Source: Desulfococcaceae bacterium HSG9 (GTDB taxonomy: Bacteria; Desulfobacterota; Desulfobacteria; Desulfobacterales; JAUCGF01). From it: a stretch of DNA of 64,000 nucleotides. A model generated the notes under the pieces. That model saw nothing but the letters and a program-made list of their open reading frames with translations, searched no databases and had not been told where the DNA came from. Where the stretch lies: the NCBI GenBank assembly GCA_030378005.1, contig JAUCGF010000073.1:1-64000 (forward strand). The letters run 5' to 3'. Made by a program: the position numbers and the translations under genes. Shown here piece after piece: positions 8,773 to 17,368 of the stretch (the first letter of the stretch is position 1; each line of letters begins with the position of its first letter).

Positions 8773-9123
8773 ATGAAAGTTATCCATTATACAGAAGCAG
8801 AATCCAAACAATTTGAAGCGGACGGTGTCAAAGGCGTAACCGGACGGGTTGTAATCGGTCAGGCGGACGGTGCTGAAAATTTTTGTATGCGGGTGTTTGA
8901 ATTGGCCGAAGGCGGTTATTCGCCTTGTCATTCCCACGATTGGGAACATGAAATTTTTGTTCATGCCGGCCATGGCGAGGTGTTACGTCAGGGCGAATGG
9001 CAAACAGTGACAGCAGGCAATGTTGTTTATATTCCCGGTAATGAAGAACATCAGTTCAGAAATGCGGGCCAAAAACCTTTCGTTTTTGTCTGTCTGATTC
9101 CTTCCGGCGCACCGGAATTATAG
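8773..9123 (+). CDS. Small cupin-domain protein
   Basis: 116 residues forming a single cupin barrel. The first metal motif is 'PCHSHDWEHEIFVHAGHGEV' (His residues and Glu in the usual HxH...E spacing) near residues 52-71, and the second ends in 'YIPGNEEHQFRNAG' near residues 86-99. AAGGAG precedes the ATG at good spacing. Such single-domain cupins bind a metal and act as small isomerases, dioxygenases or ligand sensors; no specific substrate can be named. Placement 63 bases after meaB suggests co-transcription. Confidence 0.85.
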   Translation: MKVIHYTEAESKQFEADGVKGVTGRVVIGQADGAENFCMRVFELAEGGYSPCHSHDWEHEIFVHAGHGEVLRQGEWQTVTAGNVVYIPGNEEHQFRNAGQKPFVFVCLIPSGAPEL

Positions 9124-9162
9124 TGTTTGGCAGTTAGAAATCAAATCCTTGAAAATTCTGCA

Positions 9163-9195
9163 AGAAATCGGATTTTTCTAAAAAATCCGATTTCT
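9163..9195. repeat. 33-bp perfect palindrome, family A (intergenic copy)
   Basis: The arms AGAAATCGGATTTTT and AAAAATCCGATTTCT (15 bp, perfect) surround a 3-base centre. It lies 39 bases after the cupin stop. Close relatives of the same length lie in frame inside kinase genes at 43579-43611 and 54346-54378, with a diverged one at 55833-55865. At this site it could also terminate the meaB-cupin transcript. Confidence 0.85.
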
Positions 9196-9242
9196 AAAAT
9201 ACCGGAAAACTTTTGTCCAGGTACTTAAAGGATTTCAAAAAT

Positions 9243-9518
9243 TCATTCGATCTTTGTTGCCCTTCTTTTATCCGTAACGTTTTGCGTTCGCCTTTTGTGA
9301 ACCTGTTTACCGGCTAAGAGTCCCATAATGGCAAACAGAATGATTACGGCGATAAAGGGTTTTTCCAATTGCCACGTTTTTCTAAGCACCATCAAGACCG
9401 GCACCGGCAAATGAATGTAGAGTAATTTTAAGGCTGTCTTTTTCGATCCTGCCACCAGTATTCCCATGGGGATGTTGATTAAAAAAGCGATCAAAATGAT
9501 AGCTGAATATTTTTCCAT
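9243..9518 (-). CDS. Small hydrophobic membrane protein of unknown function
   Basis: 91 residues, with hydrophobic segments at about 5-24 and 55-72, a Pro-rich middle ('YIHLPVPVLMVLRK') and a strongly basic C-terminal tail. AGAGGA sits about seven bases before the ATG on the minus strand, which supports it as a real gene. The layout resembles small conserved inner-membrane proteins seen in delta-type proteobacteria, but no function is known to me. Confidence 0.6.
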   Translation of the reverse strand: MEKYSAIILIAFLINIPMGILVAGSKKTALKLLYIHLPVPVLMVLRKTWQLEKPFIAVIILFAIMGLLAGKQVHKRRTQNVTDKRRATKIE

Positions 9519-9658
9519 ATCAGCTATCCTCTTTTTTCTTGCATCTGCAATATATCAATCTCAGCGCTCCTTTGGCGGCATTTCATAAAACTTTTCGATC
9601 TACTGAATCTGAAAGAAGTTCATACAGTTTCTGATATTAGGGTTAACTAAGGAATCAA

Positions 9659-9766
9659 GATGAAATAACTTCCTCCATTTTCACCATACGAGGAGTGCTG
9701 ACTTCAGTTTGCGTCATGGGCATCGCAAGCTAAAGCTTGCATTCCGAATGGGGGAAGTTATTTCGC
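9659..9766. repeat. Composite inverted-repeat element, family E (GATGAAATAACTTC ends)
   Basis: The left end GATGAAATAACTTCCTCCAT (9660-9679) and the right end AATGGGGGAAGTTATTTCG (9747-9765) are inverted repeats with few mismatches. Inside are a family B copy (GGAGTGCTGACTTCAGTTTG, 9692-9711) and a small perfect hairpin GCAAGCTAAAGCTTGC (9725-9740). Similar ended elements occur at 32757-32886 and 36397-36471. It looks like a small non-autonomous element that has collected other palindromes. The rest of 9519-9877 holds only short palindrome debris (AGCGCTCC at 9563). Confidence 0.65.
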
Positions 9767-9877
9767 ACCCAATCCTAAGCAATTTCGGTATCTTTCATAT
9801 AAATAGCACATTTTTTCAAAAAATCAAAAACATTTTACGCATCTTTCATTGAGCCGTTTACACTCCCAGCCTGATAT

Positions 9878-10663
9878 CTAGCTGCCGCCGAACCCTCCCA
9901 TAGAAGCATTGCCGAAACCGCCAACACTCTGAGAAGCGCGCACGGCTGACTGGGAAAACAAATTAAAGGCGCTGCGAATTTCAGACGCGCTGTTTCCGGG
10001 CGTCAGAATCCATTCATCCCGAATGCCCATATCGGTAAAAACCTGATTAAAATCAGTCAGGCCATCATCAATGCCCATAGCTGCGATAATATGATCTTCA
10101 GTTGCCAGCATGTCATCTGTGAGCGCCTTCACATCCGACGCTTTGGCGCGCACCGAATGCTGGTCCGAACCATCCGTGATAATGAGTGTCACCGTGCGGA
10201 CATGCAAACCGTTATCTGCGAAATCCTGTGCTTTGGCCAATACCGTGCCGAGCAAAACAATCGTTTGGTCGTAAAGCGGTGTGCCTTCATTGGGGTTGTA
10301 GTTACGCCGGTCCATGCGTTTTGTGTTGGCCAGGGATGTATAAGGATATAGCACTTTTCCGTTTAAATAACGCGTGTGAACCAAAATGTTATCTTTCTGA
10401 CCGGAAGCCAGTAAGGCATCCAGTGCCGTATTGTGGCCATCCCTGACGACCTGGGAGTTTCCGTTGAAACGGATCGAACCTGAATCATCCGGCATCATCG
10501 TGACCAACACCGCTTCACTGGCTTGCACATCATCAACACTGACGCCCAAAGCGTTCTGAATCTGCGCACCAATGTCTGCAACGGTCAGCGCATTCATGCT
10601 GTTTTGGGTAATCAGACCATCGTCTCTGGCATTTTGGAACAGTTCGTTTATTTTTTGGCTCAT
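9878..10663 (-). CDS. vWA-domain protein (TerY/YegL-like)
   Basis: 261 residues with one von Willebrand factor A domain carrying a complete MIDAS: D59-x-S61-x-S63 ('DDSGS'), T128 ('NEGTPLYD') and D164 ('IITDGSD'). The C-terminus ends in an Ala/Ser helix ('FSQSAVRASQS') and a Gly-rich tail, as in TerY/YegL-type proteins. An AAGGAGG ribosome site lies directly upstream. It is the last gene of a minus-strand cluster with a PP2C phosphatase and a protein kinase. In the known TerY-P triad (vWA + PP2C + kinase) the vWA protein is thought to be the phospho-regulated effector or scaffold. Role here is inferred from context. Confidence 0.82.
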   Translation of the reverse strand: MSQKINELFQNARDDGLITQNSMNALTVADIGAQIQNALGVSVDDVQASEAVLVTMMPDDSGSIRFNGNSQVVRDGHNTALDALLASGQKDNILVHTRYLNGKVLYPYTSLANTKRMDRRNYNPNEGTPLYDQTIVLLGTVLAKAQDFADNGLHVRTVTLIITDGSDQHSVRAKASDVKALTDDMLATEDHIIAAMGIDDGLTDFNQVFTDMGIRDEWILTPGNSASEIRSAFNLFSQSAVRASQSVGGFGNASMGGFGGS

Positions 10664-10715
10664 TTTTGGCCTCCTTTCTTATTGAAATAATTCAACCTGT
10701 GCAATTTAACTTCAC

Positions 10716-10889
10716 GTAGGGTGGGTATCGCCGGAAAACAAACTTGGAATTTAGCACCAGCCTTTGTCGGCGATGCCCACCGTTCTCAATAAAGTGGTGG
10801 GCAAAGGCCGCTTCTTTTAACGAAATATGCAACGGCACCTGATCATCATATATAAACCAGGATAAGTGTAAAAACTTTGCCCACCCTAC
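10716..10889. repeat. Large inverted element with GTAGGGTGGG ends, family D
   Basis: GTAGGGTGGG at 10716-10725 and CCCACCCTAC at 10880-10889 are perfect inverted ends. An inner pair, GGTGGGTATCGCCG (10720-10733) with CGGCGATGCCCACC near 10772-10785, gives a second stem. It fills the gap between the vWA and hydrolase genes. GTAGGGTGGGC-type palindromes are, from memory, widespread small repeats in several bacterial groups; here it may be a fold-back non-autonomous element. Confidence 0.7.
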
Positions 10890-10898
10890 ATTCTTAAA

Positions 10899-11963
10899 TT
10901 AAAGGGTGATCCCCGGCCAATCCGCAATCGGATCCGTTGATTTGACGATATTCATGCCTGCATTGGCAAAGCGCTGAAGCGCTTCTTCGCATTGAGGAGT
11001 GAAATCGGCGAAAAAACCGCCCTGGCCATCGGGTACGGTGACAGATGACATGCAATCAGAAAGAATATACACCTTTTTAACAAGGGCCGGGTCCTGCGCC
11101 ATAATTTCATCCAACAGGTCATCAATCGTGCTTTTGACACAGTGACTGGCCGCTTGGCCGACAATGGCTAACGCATCCGCAGCAAACAGGGTCTTGATAA
11201 ACCGGGTGTTTTTTTGGGACAACGGTTGACCATCGTGGCGCATCAACACTTCCGGACGCAGTACCGAGTAATTTTCGGTCAGTGGATTGCCGCCCTTGAT
11301 CTCCGTCCATGACTGCACGCCGCGTACAAAATTATGGAACAGGCGAGATTCATGGATAACGCCGGCCAAAGCATGTCCGTCGCTTCCGATAATGCAATGC
11401 GGCGGCCATAAGTAGAGTTTGTATTTGCCCGCTTTTTCCAATTCATCACAGTAAAATTCAACCTGTTTCAATAGCCACGGATAATTTCCGTTGCACACCC
11501 ACCAGGCGATGGCCGGGTTTGGCTGTACATCACCGTTACGAATCATTTCCACCGTTATTTCCGTATGAGGCGCCAAAGCCTGGCCATCGCTGTCTGTCCA
11601 GAATGAGGCAAAAAATATCTGAAAAGCGAAATGGGTGTCCATCGTAACGGTGAAATTTTTAATTTTATCAAGATTGCCATAAACAAACTCGGTAATACGG
11701 CGATTGTCATCAATCGCGCCCTGGCGATCTCGCCCTCCTACATACAGGCTTCCATCGGGAAAGCAGAAATCTTTTTGCAAGTCAATTCCCAAAAGATGCA
11801 AATCATAAGTATCAGCACCTGCAAATTTAATGTTATGCCTTTTACGCCATTCGGCAGCCTGTTCAAAGATCGCTTGCTGGTCGGGCCGATAACTGCTTTT
11901 CGCAGCATTTTGGCTGTTGTAAAAAGGTGGAAGGGATAATGTGTGATTCGTTTGTTGTGTCAT
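10899..11963 (-). CDS. Nicotinamidase/isochorismatase-like cysteine hydrolase
   Basis: 354 residues, longer than the ~200-residue core family. Key residues visible: catalytic Asp61 in 'LLGIDLQKDFC', metal ligands in 'TMDTHFAFQIF' (Asp109, His111), the 'LWPPHCIIGSDGHAL' loop at 185-199, and nucleophile Cys275 in 'GQAASHCVKSTIDDL'. The fold hydrolyses amides such as nicotinamide. Large insertions around 120-180 and 200-255 set it apart from PncA and make the substrate uncertain. AAGGAGG precedes the ATG. It lies between the kinase and the vWA gene of a phospho-signalling cluster, which is unusual for this enzyme and suggests a small-molecule (NAD-related?) arm. Confidence 0.85.
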   Translation of the reverse strand: MTQQTNHTLSLPPFYNSQNAAKSSYRPDQQAIFEQAAEWRKRHNIKFAGADTYDLHLLGIDLQKDFCFPDGSLYVGGRDRQGAIDDNRRITEFVYGNLDKIKNFTVTMDTHFAFQIFFASFWTDSDGQALAPHTEITVEMIRNGDVQPNPAIAWWVCNGNYPWLLKQVEFYCDELEKAGKYKLYLWPPHCIIGSDGHALAGVIHESRLFHNFVRGVQSWTEIKGGNPLTENYSVLRPEVLMRHDGQPLSQKNTRFIKTLFAADALAIVGQAASHCVKSTIDDLLDEIMAQDPALVKKVYILSDCMSSVTVPDGQGGFFADFTPQCEEALQRFANAGMNIVKSTDPIADWPGITL

Positions 11964-12000
11964 GGTAACACCTCCTTGTTTTAATGGTTAATTGTAGTTT

Positions 12001-12122
12001 TCAGTCTTCAGTATTCAGTCTTCAGTCTTCGGTCTTCAATATTCAGTATCAATTTATCTGCCGACTGCCGACTGCGAACTGCGAACTGCCAACTGCCGAC
12101 CGCTTACCGCCAACTGCTTACT
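12001..12122. repeat. Two adjacent heptad tandem-repeat arrays
   Basis: 12001-12049 is seven copies of a 7-base unit, consensus TCAGTCT. 12060-12122 is nine copies of another 7-base unit, consensus GCCGACT/GCCAACT. They are separated by ten bases and occupy nearly the whole gap between the kinase stop and the hydrolase start. The units vary by one or two bases. They are not CRISPR: no spacers. Confidence 0.9.
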
Positions 12123-12126
12123 GTTA

Positions 12127-13995
12127 TCATGTAATTTTCAACATAAGAATTTCTTGTTTATTAACAACGCACAGGCCATCAGGGGATGGCAACAAATGAC
12201 AGAAATCATCAATGAACGGACTCGTATCGGGAAATTCTTTAAGTGCCGTAATGCTTCCGTTTTGCAGTGCCAATCGTACAACGCCGTCAGCCGTAACAGC
12301 AAACAAACAATCTCCCATGGCGCATTTGCCGTAAAGCGTTCCCAGCCATGAACCATCGCCTTTTTCGCCTCGGGCGGTCGCCATGACAACCCCGTCGCGT
12401 CTGATTATCATGGCTTGATGAATAATTTTACCGTTTTCTTTGAACGCGCTAAAAAACCAGCCATATTGGCTTGCAAAATAGCACGTACAGTCAACCAGTT
12501 CACCACTAAAGCGCGGTAAATTTACCGAATCGTTAATTCCGCTCTTAATCGCATCAAAGACAAAGGCAATCTGAATTTGCGCTGCCCGGTAAAAGCCGAA
12601 ACCGAATTGCGGCCCTGCCCAAAAAAGCGTCTGTCCGGCGAGTACATCGCCGATATAAAACTGTCCCCAGCGGTCATTTCGGTAAAGCTGCCCGTTATGC
12701 AGCCAAAAATGACAGTCGTTATTCGTGTCAAAAACCGATTGCGTTTTGTAAGGATCCACACTGATTTGTTCGATGGGACGATTCGGTCGAATAACGGCTA
12801 AAACGTTGTTTTGTCCCATATATGTGGAAGTACCGCGCAACCGGAAGCGGATATCCGGATGCAGATCGCCTTGAATCACGGTTTGGCTGTTTTCACGCTT
12901 AAAGCATCCGTTTTCGTGATACAGCCATTGCAGACGCCCGGCTTGAAAAGTCGCCTCCAGGATGACGCCCTTGGTGTGAAATAAACGCTCCGCTGTGACA
13001 CGGCCACGAACCGTCACGGTTGCCTTGACCGCGGCAGGCGTGTATCCGAAGCAATGCGGACATTGCGCACGCGCATGGCTTGCACCGCATTTCAAACATC
13101 GGGTCCAATGAAAGTCTGCAAGCAGCGTTTCAGGAAAAACGGCTCTATTGTCCTTGATAAACACTTGCTTGAAATAATGCAACAGATCATCTGGTAAAAC
13201 ATCGTAAGCGAGCGCATGTTTCGGATAACGAACCTTTTGATGAAATATGGTGATGCGCTTTAAAGGACGCTGACAATGTGGCATCCGCTCCGAAGGACGG
13301 GCAGGCCGATAGATGCCTCCATAAGGATCGACAAATAAAAGGCATTGCATCAGCATGACCGTAAAAGCGTACCAATCGGAAGAATAATGGTAAGGATGAA
13401 TCGGCATTAACGATTTTTCCTGTGAATCGCATAGCAACGGATCGATAAACTTGGCTGTGAACATCCGGCATAGAAAGCCTTTGAATTGAAAACTGTCCGC
13501 ATCAATAATATACGCTTGAGTCTTATTTACAAGCACATTTAAGTCGTTAAAATCACCTATCACGGTGTTCGAGCGATGAATCGCCGCAATCGTTTTATGA
13601 AGATCACGAAAAACAGCGATAACATCCGCAGCAGAAACACCGGTTTGCCTGAAACGGATGTCCGCAAAGCGCATCAGCGGTTGTGTGTTTTTCAGAAGAG
13701 GCATGGTATAACCGATGATCTGTTTGCCAGATTTTTCAAAGACGAATTCCAGTGGCGCAATCACCTTAGCAGGCAGAGTCGTCGGGAAAGCGGGCAATTT
13801 ATTTTGATGCTCCGCGATTCGCTGCACGGCCCCTTGTTGTTCGGTCGGATTACCGGCATAATCAGGATGCTCCGGAGGCTTAAAAATTTTAACCGCCCGT
13901 TTGCCGTCAATCGCAAACACATCCGCCTCCCCGCCTTTGCCAATTGCTTGTCCAGGTTTGATTCGCAACCGTTTGTTATTTATATAAGCATCCAT
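12127..13995 (-). CDS. YegI-like Ser/Thr protein kinase with zinc ribbon and C-terminal propeller-like region
   Basis: 622 residues. The kinase domain spans about 1-290: Gly loop GKGGEADV (19-26), Lys36 in 'AVKIF', catalytic Asp148 in 'VIGDFNDLNVLV', and metal-binding 'DAD' (165-167). These are the shifted motifs of the YegI/TerY-P kinase group rather than classical HRD/DFG. A CxxC...CxxC zinc ribbon follows at residues 300-315. About 300 residues of short repeated strands ('GQLYRND', 'GRLQWLYHENG') suggest a beta-propeller. The ATG at 13995 follows GAGG at proper spacing and is preferred over the GTG at 14004. The gene begins 15 bases after the PP2C stop, so the two are probably co-translated opposing enzymes. 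Confidence 0.85.
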   Translation of the reverse strand: MDAYINNKRLRIKPGQAIGKGGEADVFAIDGKRAVKIFKPPEHPDYAGNPTEQQGAVQRIAEHQNKLPAFPTTLPAKVIAPLEFVFEKSGKQIIGYTMPLLKNTQPLMRFADIRFRQTGVSAADVIAVFRDLHKTIAAIHRSNTVIGDFNDLNVLVNKTQAYIIDADSFQFKGFLCRMFTAKFIDPLLCDSQEKSLMPIHPYHYSSDWYAFTVMLMQCLLFVDPYGGIYRPARPSERMPHCQRPLKRITIFHQKVRYPKHALAYDVLPDDLLHYFKQVFIKDNRAVFPETLLADFHWTRCLKCGASHARAQCPHCFGYTPAAVKATVTVRGRVTAERLFHTKGVILEATFQAGRLQWLYHENGCFKRENSQTVIQGDLHPDIRFRLRGTSTYMGQNNVLAVIRPNRPIEQISVDPYKTQSVFDTNNDCHFWLHNGQLYRNDRWGQFYIGDVLAGQTLFWAGPQFGFGFYRAAQIQIAFVFDAIKSGINDSVNLPRFSGELVDCTCYFASQYGWFFSAFKENGKIIHQAMIIRRDGVVMATARGEKGDGSWLGTLYGKCAMGDCLFAVTADGVVRLALQNGSITALKEFPDTSPFIDDFCHLLPSPDGLCVVNKQEILMLKIT

Positions 13996-14010
13996 TTGAA
14001 ACACCTCAAT

Positions 14011-14850
14011 TTAAGATTTCCGTCGCACCGCCAAAATGGTTGTATCATCCGGCAGCAGACCGTATTCTTTTTTGATGTCTGTAATGTAACCCTGGCCATT
14101 GCGAATATAACGCACCGTGTCACGGTTAATCAGCGTCAACCGACGTCTCAACAGATCAGGATTTTGAAAAAAAGCATCTTTATCAAAAAACTGACGCAAC
14201 GGGCCGACAGGTGTGTTTTTGCCAGGCAGGTTTTTATGTTCCGCATTTTGCAAATCAATCACACCATCCGTGCCAATTAATATTCGATCCAGATCGGCGG
14301 TGGGGATGGATTCACAAATTTTAAACGCGGTATCCTTTTTATTGGCGGTGTCAACAAGCCCGTAAGCGATATAGGGCGGCGCATTATTCGGAAACGGTCC
14401 CAGCGGAATTTCTGTGTCATTGATGATGATCAGGCCGTCACCGCTTGCAAATACGACCGTTTGCATGGGTGTGATTAAAAAACCGACGACCGTAAAAAGA
14501 AAATAATCCCGAATAATTTGCTGGCGGTCATTGCCTAACGCCTGAATTGACAAATTGATCTGAGAAAGCGTATTTAAGCGAATGTTTTCCCAAATAACCG
14601 GCGAATCCCACCCTTGATATGTATCAAGATCAGCCGTGGTTAGCATGCGCGCTATTTCAGCGGCCACAATGCGAGCGCCAAGTTGCGCGCCTGTCTCTGT
14701 ATGAGGATGACTGCCGCAACCATCACACACAATACCGATCAACGCCTGTTCATCGGCCTGCCAATAAATGGCGTCTTGGTTATTTTGGCCTGTCAGCCGA
14801 TGTCTGCGGCCGATTACCTGGCCGCCGGCTATTTCATATTGATTTAACAT
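14011..14850 (-). CDS. PP2C-family Ser/Thr protein phosphatase
   Basis: 279 residues with PP2C motifs: 'GRRHRLTGQNNQDAIYW' (the N-terminal 'NQDA'), 'IVCDGCGSHPHTETGAQLGA' with the metal-binding Asp43-Gly44, 'RILIGTDGVIDL' in the middle-to-late part, and C-terminal 'DDTTILAVRR'. These Asp residues bind the two catalytic metal ions. It is the first gene of the minus-strand cluster and presumably removes phosphates added by the downstream kinase, as in YegK/YegI or TerY-P modules. AAGGA precedes the ATG by about eight bases. Confidence 0.88.
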   Translation of the reverse strand: MLNQYEIAGGQVIGRRHRLTGQNNQDAIYWQADEQALIGIVCDGCGSHPHTETGAQLGARIVAAEIARMLTTADLDTYQGWDSPVIWENIRLNTLSQINLSIQALGNDRQQIIRDYFLFTVVGFLITPMQTVVFASGDGLIIINDTEIPLGPFPNNAPPYIAYGLVDTANKKDTAFKICESIPTADLDRILIGTDGVIDLQNAEHKNLPGKNTPVGPLRQFFDKDAFFQNPDLLRRRLTLINRDTVRYIRNGQGYITDIKKEYGLLPDDTTILAVRRKS

Positions 14851-15169
14851 CGTGAATCCTTTTTACTAAAGCGTAAATTTAACACTAACTAAGACACAAA
14901 AAAAATTATATGCCTTTTTGCTGTTATCGTAAATCGTTGAGGTTATCAATAATTGATTAGTGTGTTAAATACACTATATGCCTGAATTTCACGTTTGTCA
15001 AGTTTTATGGGGAAAAAAAATTGGGTAAGATTCTATGCTAAAAACAATAATGTGTATCAACACTGCAATTTATCCTTGATTTTTAATGCAAAACAGATAG
15101 TAATATACGATTTTAGGTTTGCCAAATTTGGTTGAATGATGTTGAAATACAATGAAGAGAGGAGTTTAA
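14851..15169. other. Divergent intergenic region between PP2C and EF-G genes
   Basis: 319 AT-rich bases must hold promoters for both directions. TTGATTAGTGTG and several TATA-like strings are present, but no pair with good spacing stands out. No repeats of the local families and no RNA gene were recognised. Confidence 0.5.
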
Positions 15170-17239
15170 ATGAGTCAAACGGTTGAAAATTTGAGAAATA
15201 TTGCGTTAGTTGGCCATGGCGGTTCGGGAAAAACATCCTTGGCGGAAGTACTGCTGTTCGATGCAGGTGTAACCAACAGACTAGGGCGGGTGGAGGATGG
15301 TAACACCGTGATGGATTTTGAAGCGGAAGAACTGAAACGCAACAGCAGTATCAACAGTTCTTTTCATCAGTACGCTTGGAATCAATATACGGTGAGTCTC
15401 ATTGATACGCCGGGTGATTCAAATTTTTTCGAAGACACCAATAACAGCATTCAAGCGGCTGATGGTATTATTGTCGTAATTGACGCTGTGGACGGTGTTA
15501 AGGTTCAAACAGAACAGGCATGGGAACTGGCGCAATCGTATCAATTACCCGGTCTGATTTTGATTAACAAATTAGACCGCGAGCGCGCTAATTTCAAACG
15601 TGCTGTTGAGGATGCCGCAAAATGTCTTGAAACCAAGCCGCTTTTGCTACAGTTGCCCATTGGTAAGGAAGCCGATTTTAAAGGCGTGGTTGATCTACTC
15701 ACCCGCAAAGCGTTTACTTATAAAGATGGTAAAGCCAGTGCCATTGATATCCCGGCAGACATGCAAGATGATGTTGAAGCAGAACGGGAAGCGTTGGTGG
15801 AAAATATCGCTGAAACAGATGATGACCTGCTGGAACGCTACTTTGAGGAAGAAACCCTTAGCGATGATGAACTCAGAGCCACCTTAAAAAAAGGTGTTTC
15901 AGAATGTGTGTTTACACCCGTTTTATGCTGTAGTGCGACTCATCATATCGGTATCGACCAGATTCAGGAGTGTATCGTTAATTACATGCCCTCTCCGGTG
16001 CAGCGAGGTGCACGGACCGGCCTAAGTGCGGATGGCGAAACGCAAATTGAATGCCTGCCCGATCCGGATGCGCCTTTTTCCGCATTCGTTTTTAAAACAA
16101 TTGCCGACCCGTATGCCGGACGGCTTTCCATTTTTAGGATTGTGTCCGGAACATTGGGCGGTGACGGCAATATCTATAACCCGGGAAAAGACGCCAAAGA
16201 ACGTTTTACCCAACTATTGCGCATTGCCGGTAAAGAGCAACAACCGATTCAAGAAGCCGGTCCGGGTGCTATTGCCGCGGTTGCCAAGCTCAAAGAAACG
16301 ACCACCGGTGATTCCCTTTGCGATGAAAGCAATCCGATTCGGTATGAACCGGTCAAGCCTCTGCCTTCTTTGATCTCTTTTGCGTTATTGCCCAAATCCA
16401 AAGGCGATGAAGACAAACTTTTCGGTTCTCTGGCCAAGATTTTGGAAGAAGATGTCGCTCTGAAATTGGATCGCAATGCGGAGACCAAAGAGATATTGCT
16501 ATCCGGCCGCGGACAGGTTCATATTGAAGCCACTATCGAAAAATTAAAACGTAAATACAATGTCCAGGTGATCTTGAACACACCCAAAGTGCCTTATCGC
16601 GAAACGATCAAAAAGAAGGTGCGCGTTCAAGGCAAACATAAAAAACAATCCGGCGGACATGGCCAATACGGTGATTGCTGGATTCAAATGGAACCTATGC
16701 CGCGCGGCCAGGGTTTTGAATTTGTCAACTCCATTGTGGGCGGTTCTATTCCCAAAACTTACATCCCAGCTGTTGAAAAGGGGATTGTTGAAGCTTCTGT
16801 AAAAGGAGTGCTGGCCGGATTTCCTTGCGTTGATTTCAAAGTTATCCTGGATGACGGCACCTACCATTCGGTCGATTCTTCTGAAATGGCTTTCAAGATC
16901 GCCGGTTCGTTAGCTTTCAAAAAGGCGATTGATCAAGCCAACCCCGTGCTGCTTGAACCTATCATGGATGTCACCGTAACAACCCCGGATGAATGTATGG
17001 GCGATATCATGGGCGATCTGAACAGTCGTCGCGGACGCGTGTTAGGCATGGACACTAAGGGCAAAAACCAAATCATCAATGCCCAGGTGCCTATGTCCGA
17101 ATTCTTAACCTACGCACCGGATTTAAACTCCATGACCGGCGGCCGCGGAATTTTCACTATGGAATTTTCCCGCTATGAAGAAGTCCCGGGACAGATATCG
17201 GAAAAACTTCTGGAAGCCTTGAATAAAGAGGATGACTAA
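15170..17239 (+). CDS. fusA: Elongation factor G-like translational GTPase
   Basis: 689 residues with full EF-G architecture. The G domain has G1 GHGGSGKT (15-22), G3 DTPGD (79-83) and G4 NKLD (133-136). Domain II, domain IV ('RGQVHIEATIEKLKRKYNV', 'SGGHGQYGDCWIQMEP') and domain V ('DVTVTTPDECMGDIMGDLNSRRGRVLGM', split by the limit on length here) follow. The P-loop GHGGSGKT differs from the AHIDAGKT of canonical EF-G. This marks it as the EF-G-like/EF-G2 paralogue, also found in other delta-type proteobacteria. It is not next to rpsL/rpsG/tuf, which also argues for the paralogue. It acts on the ribosome in translocation or a stress variant of it. GAGAGGAG precedes the ATG. Confidence 0.88.
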   Translation: MSQTVENLRNIALVGHGGSGKTSLAEVLLFDAGVTNRLGRVEDGNTVMDFEAEELKRNSSINSSFHQYAWNQYTVSLIDTPGDSNFFEDTNNSIQAADGIIVVIDAVDGVKVQTEQAWELAQSYQLPGLILINKLDRERANFKRAVEDAAKCLETKPLLLQLPIGKEADFKGVVDLLTRKAFTYKDGKASAIDIPADMQDDVEAEREALVENIAETDDDLLERYFEEETLSDDELRATLKKGVSECVFTPVLCCSATHHIGIDQIQECIVNYMPSPVQRGARTGLSADGETQIECLPDPDAPFSAFVFKTIADPYAGRLSIFRIVSGTLGGDGNIYNPGKDAKERFTQLLRIAGKEQQPIQEAGPGAIAAVAKLKETTTGDSLCDESNPIRYEPVKPLPSLISFALLPKSKGDEDKLFGSLAKILEEDVALKLDRNAETKEILLSGRGQVHIEATIEKLKRKYNVQVILNTPKVPYRETIKKKVRVQGKHKKQSGGHGQYGDCWIQMEPMPRGQGFEFVNSIVGGSIPKTYIPAVEKGIVEASVKGVLAGFPCVDFKVILDDGTYHSVDSSEMAFKIAGSLAFKKAIDQANPVLLEPIMDVTVTTPDECMGDIMGDLNSRRGRVLGMDTKGKNQIINAQVPMSEFLTYAPDLNSMTGGRGIFTMEFSRYEEVPGQISEKLLEALNKEDD

Positions 17240-17254
17240 CATAACTAGCCCATT

Positions 17255-17302
17255 TTTCTTGCTCTTAATATCGCTCGTGTCATTATGATTAAGAGCAAGA
17301 AA
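17255..17302. repeat. Perfect 15-bp inverted repeat with hexamer-family sequence
   Basis: TTTCTTGCTCTTAAT (17255-17269) and ATTAAGAGCAAGAAA (17288-17302) pair perfectly around an 18-base loop just after the EF-G stop. It can act as a terminator and belongs to the TTAAGA-type family at 2812-2907. Confidence 0.75.
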
Positions 17303-17368
17303 TAAGTTCTTATAAAATTTAAAATTTTGAAAACAGGGGTTAAATTGAAGCGGGATGAAGATGCAATG

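Noticed and set aside
12001-12122. Repeat array considered as a CRISPR
   Set aside because: Units are 7 bases with no spacers and no cas genes nearby; these are simple heptad tandem repeats.
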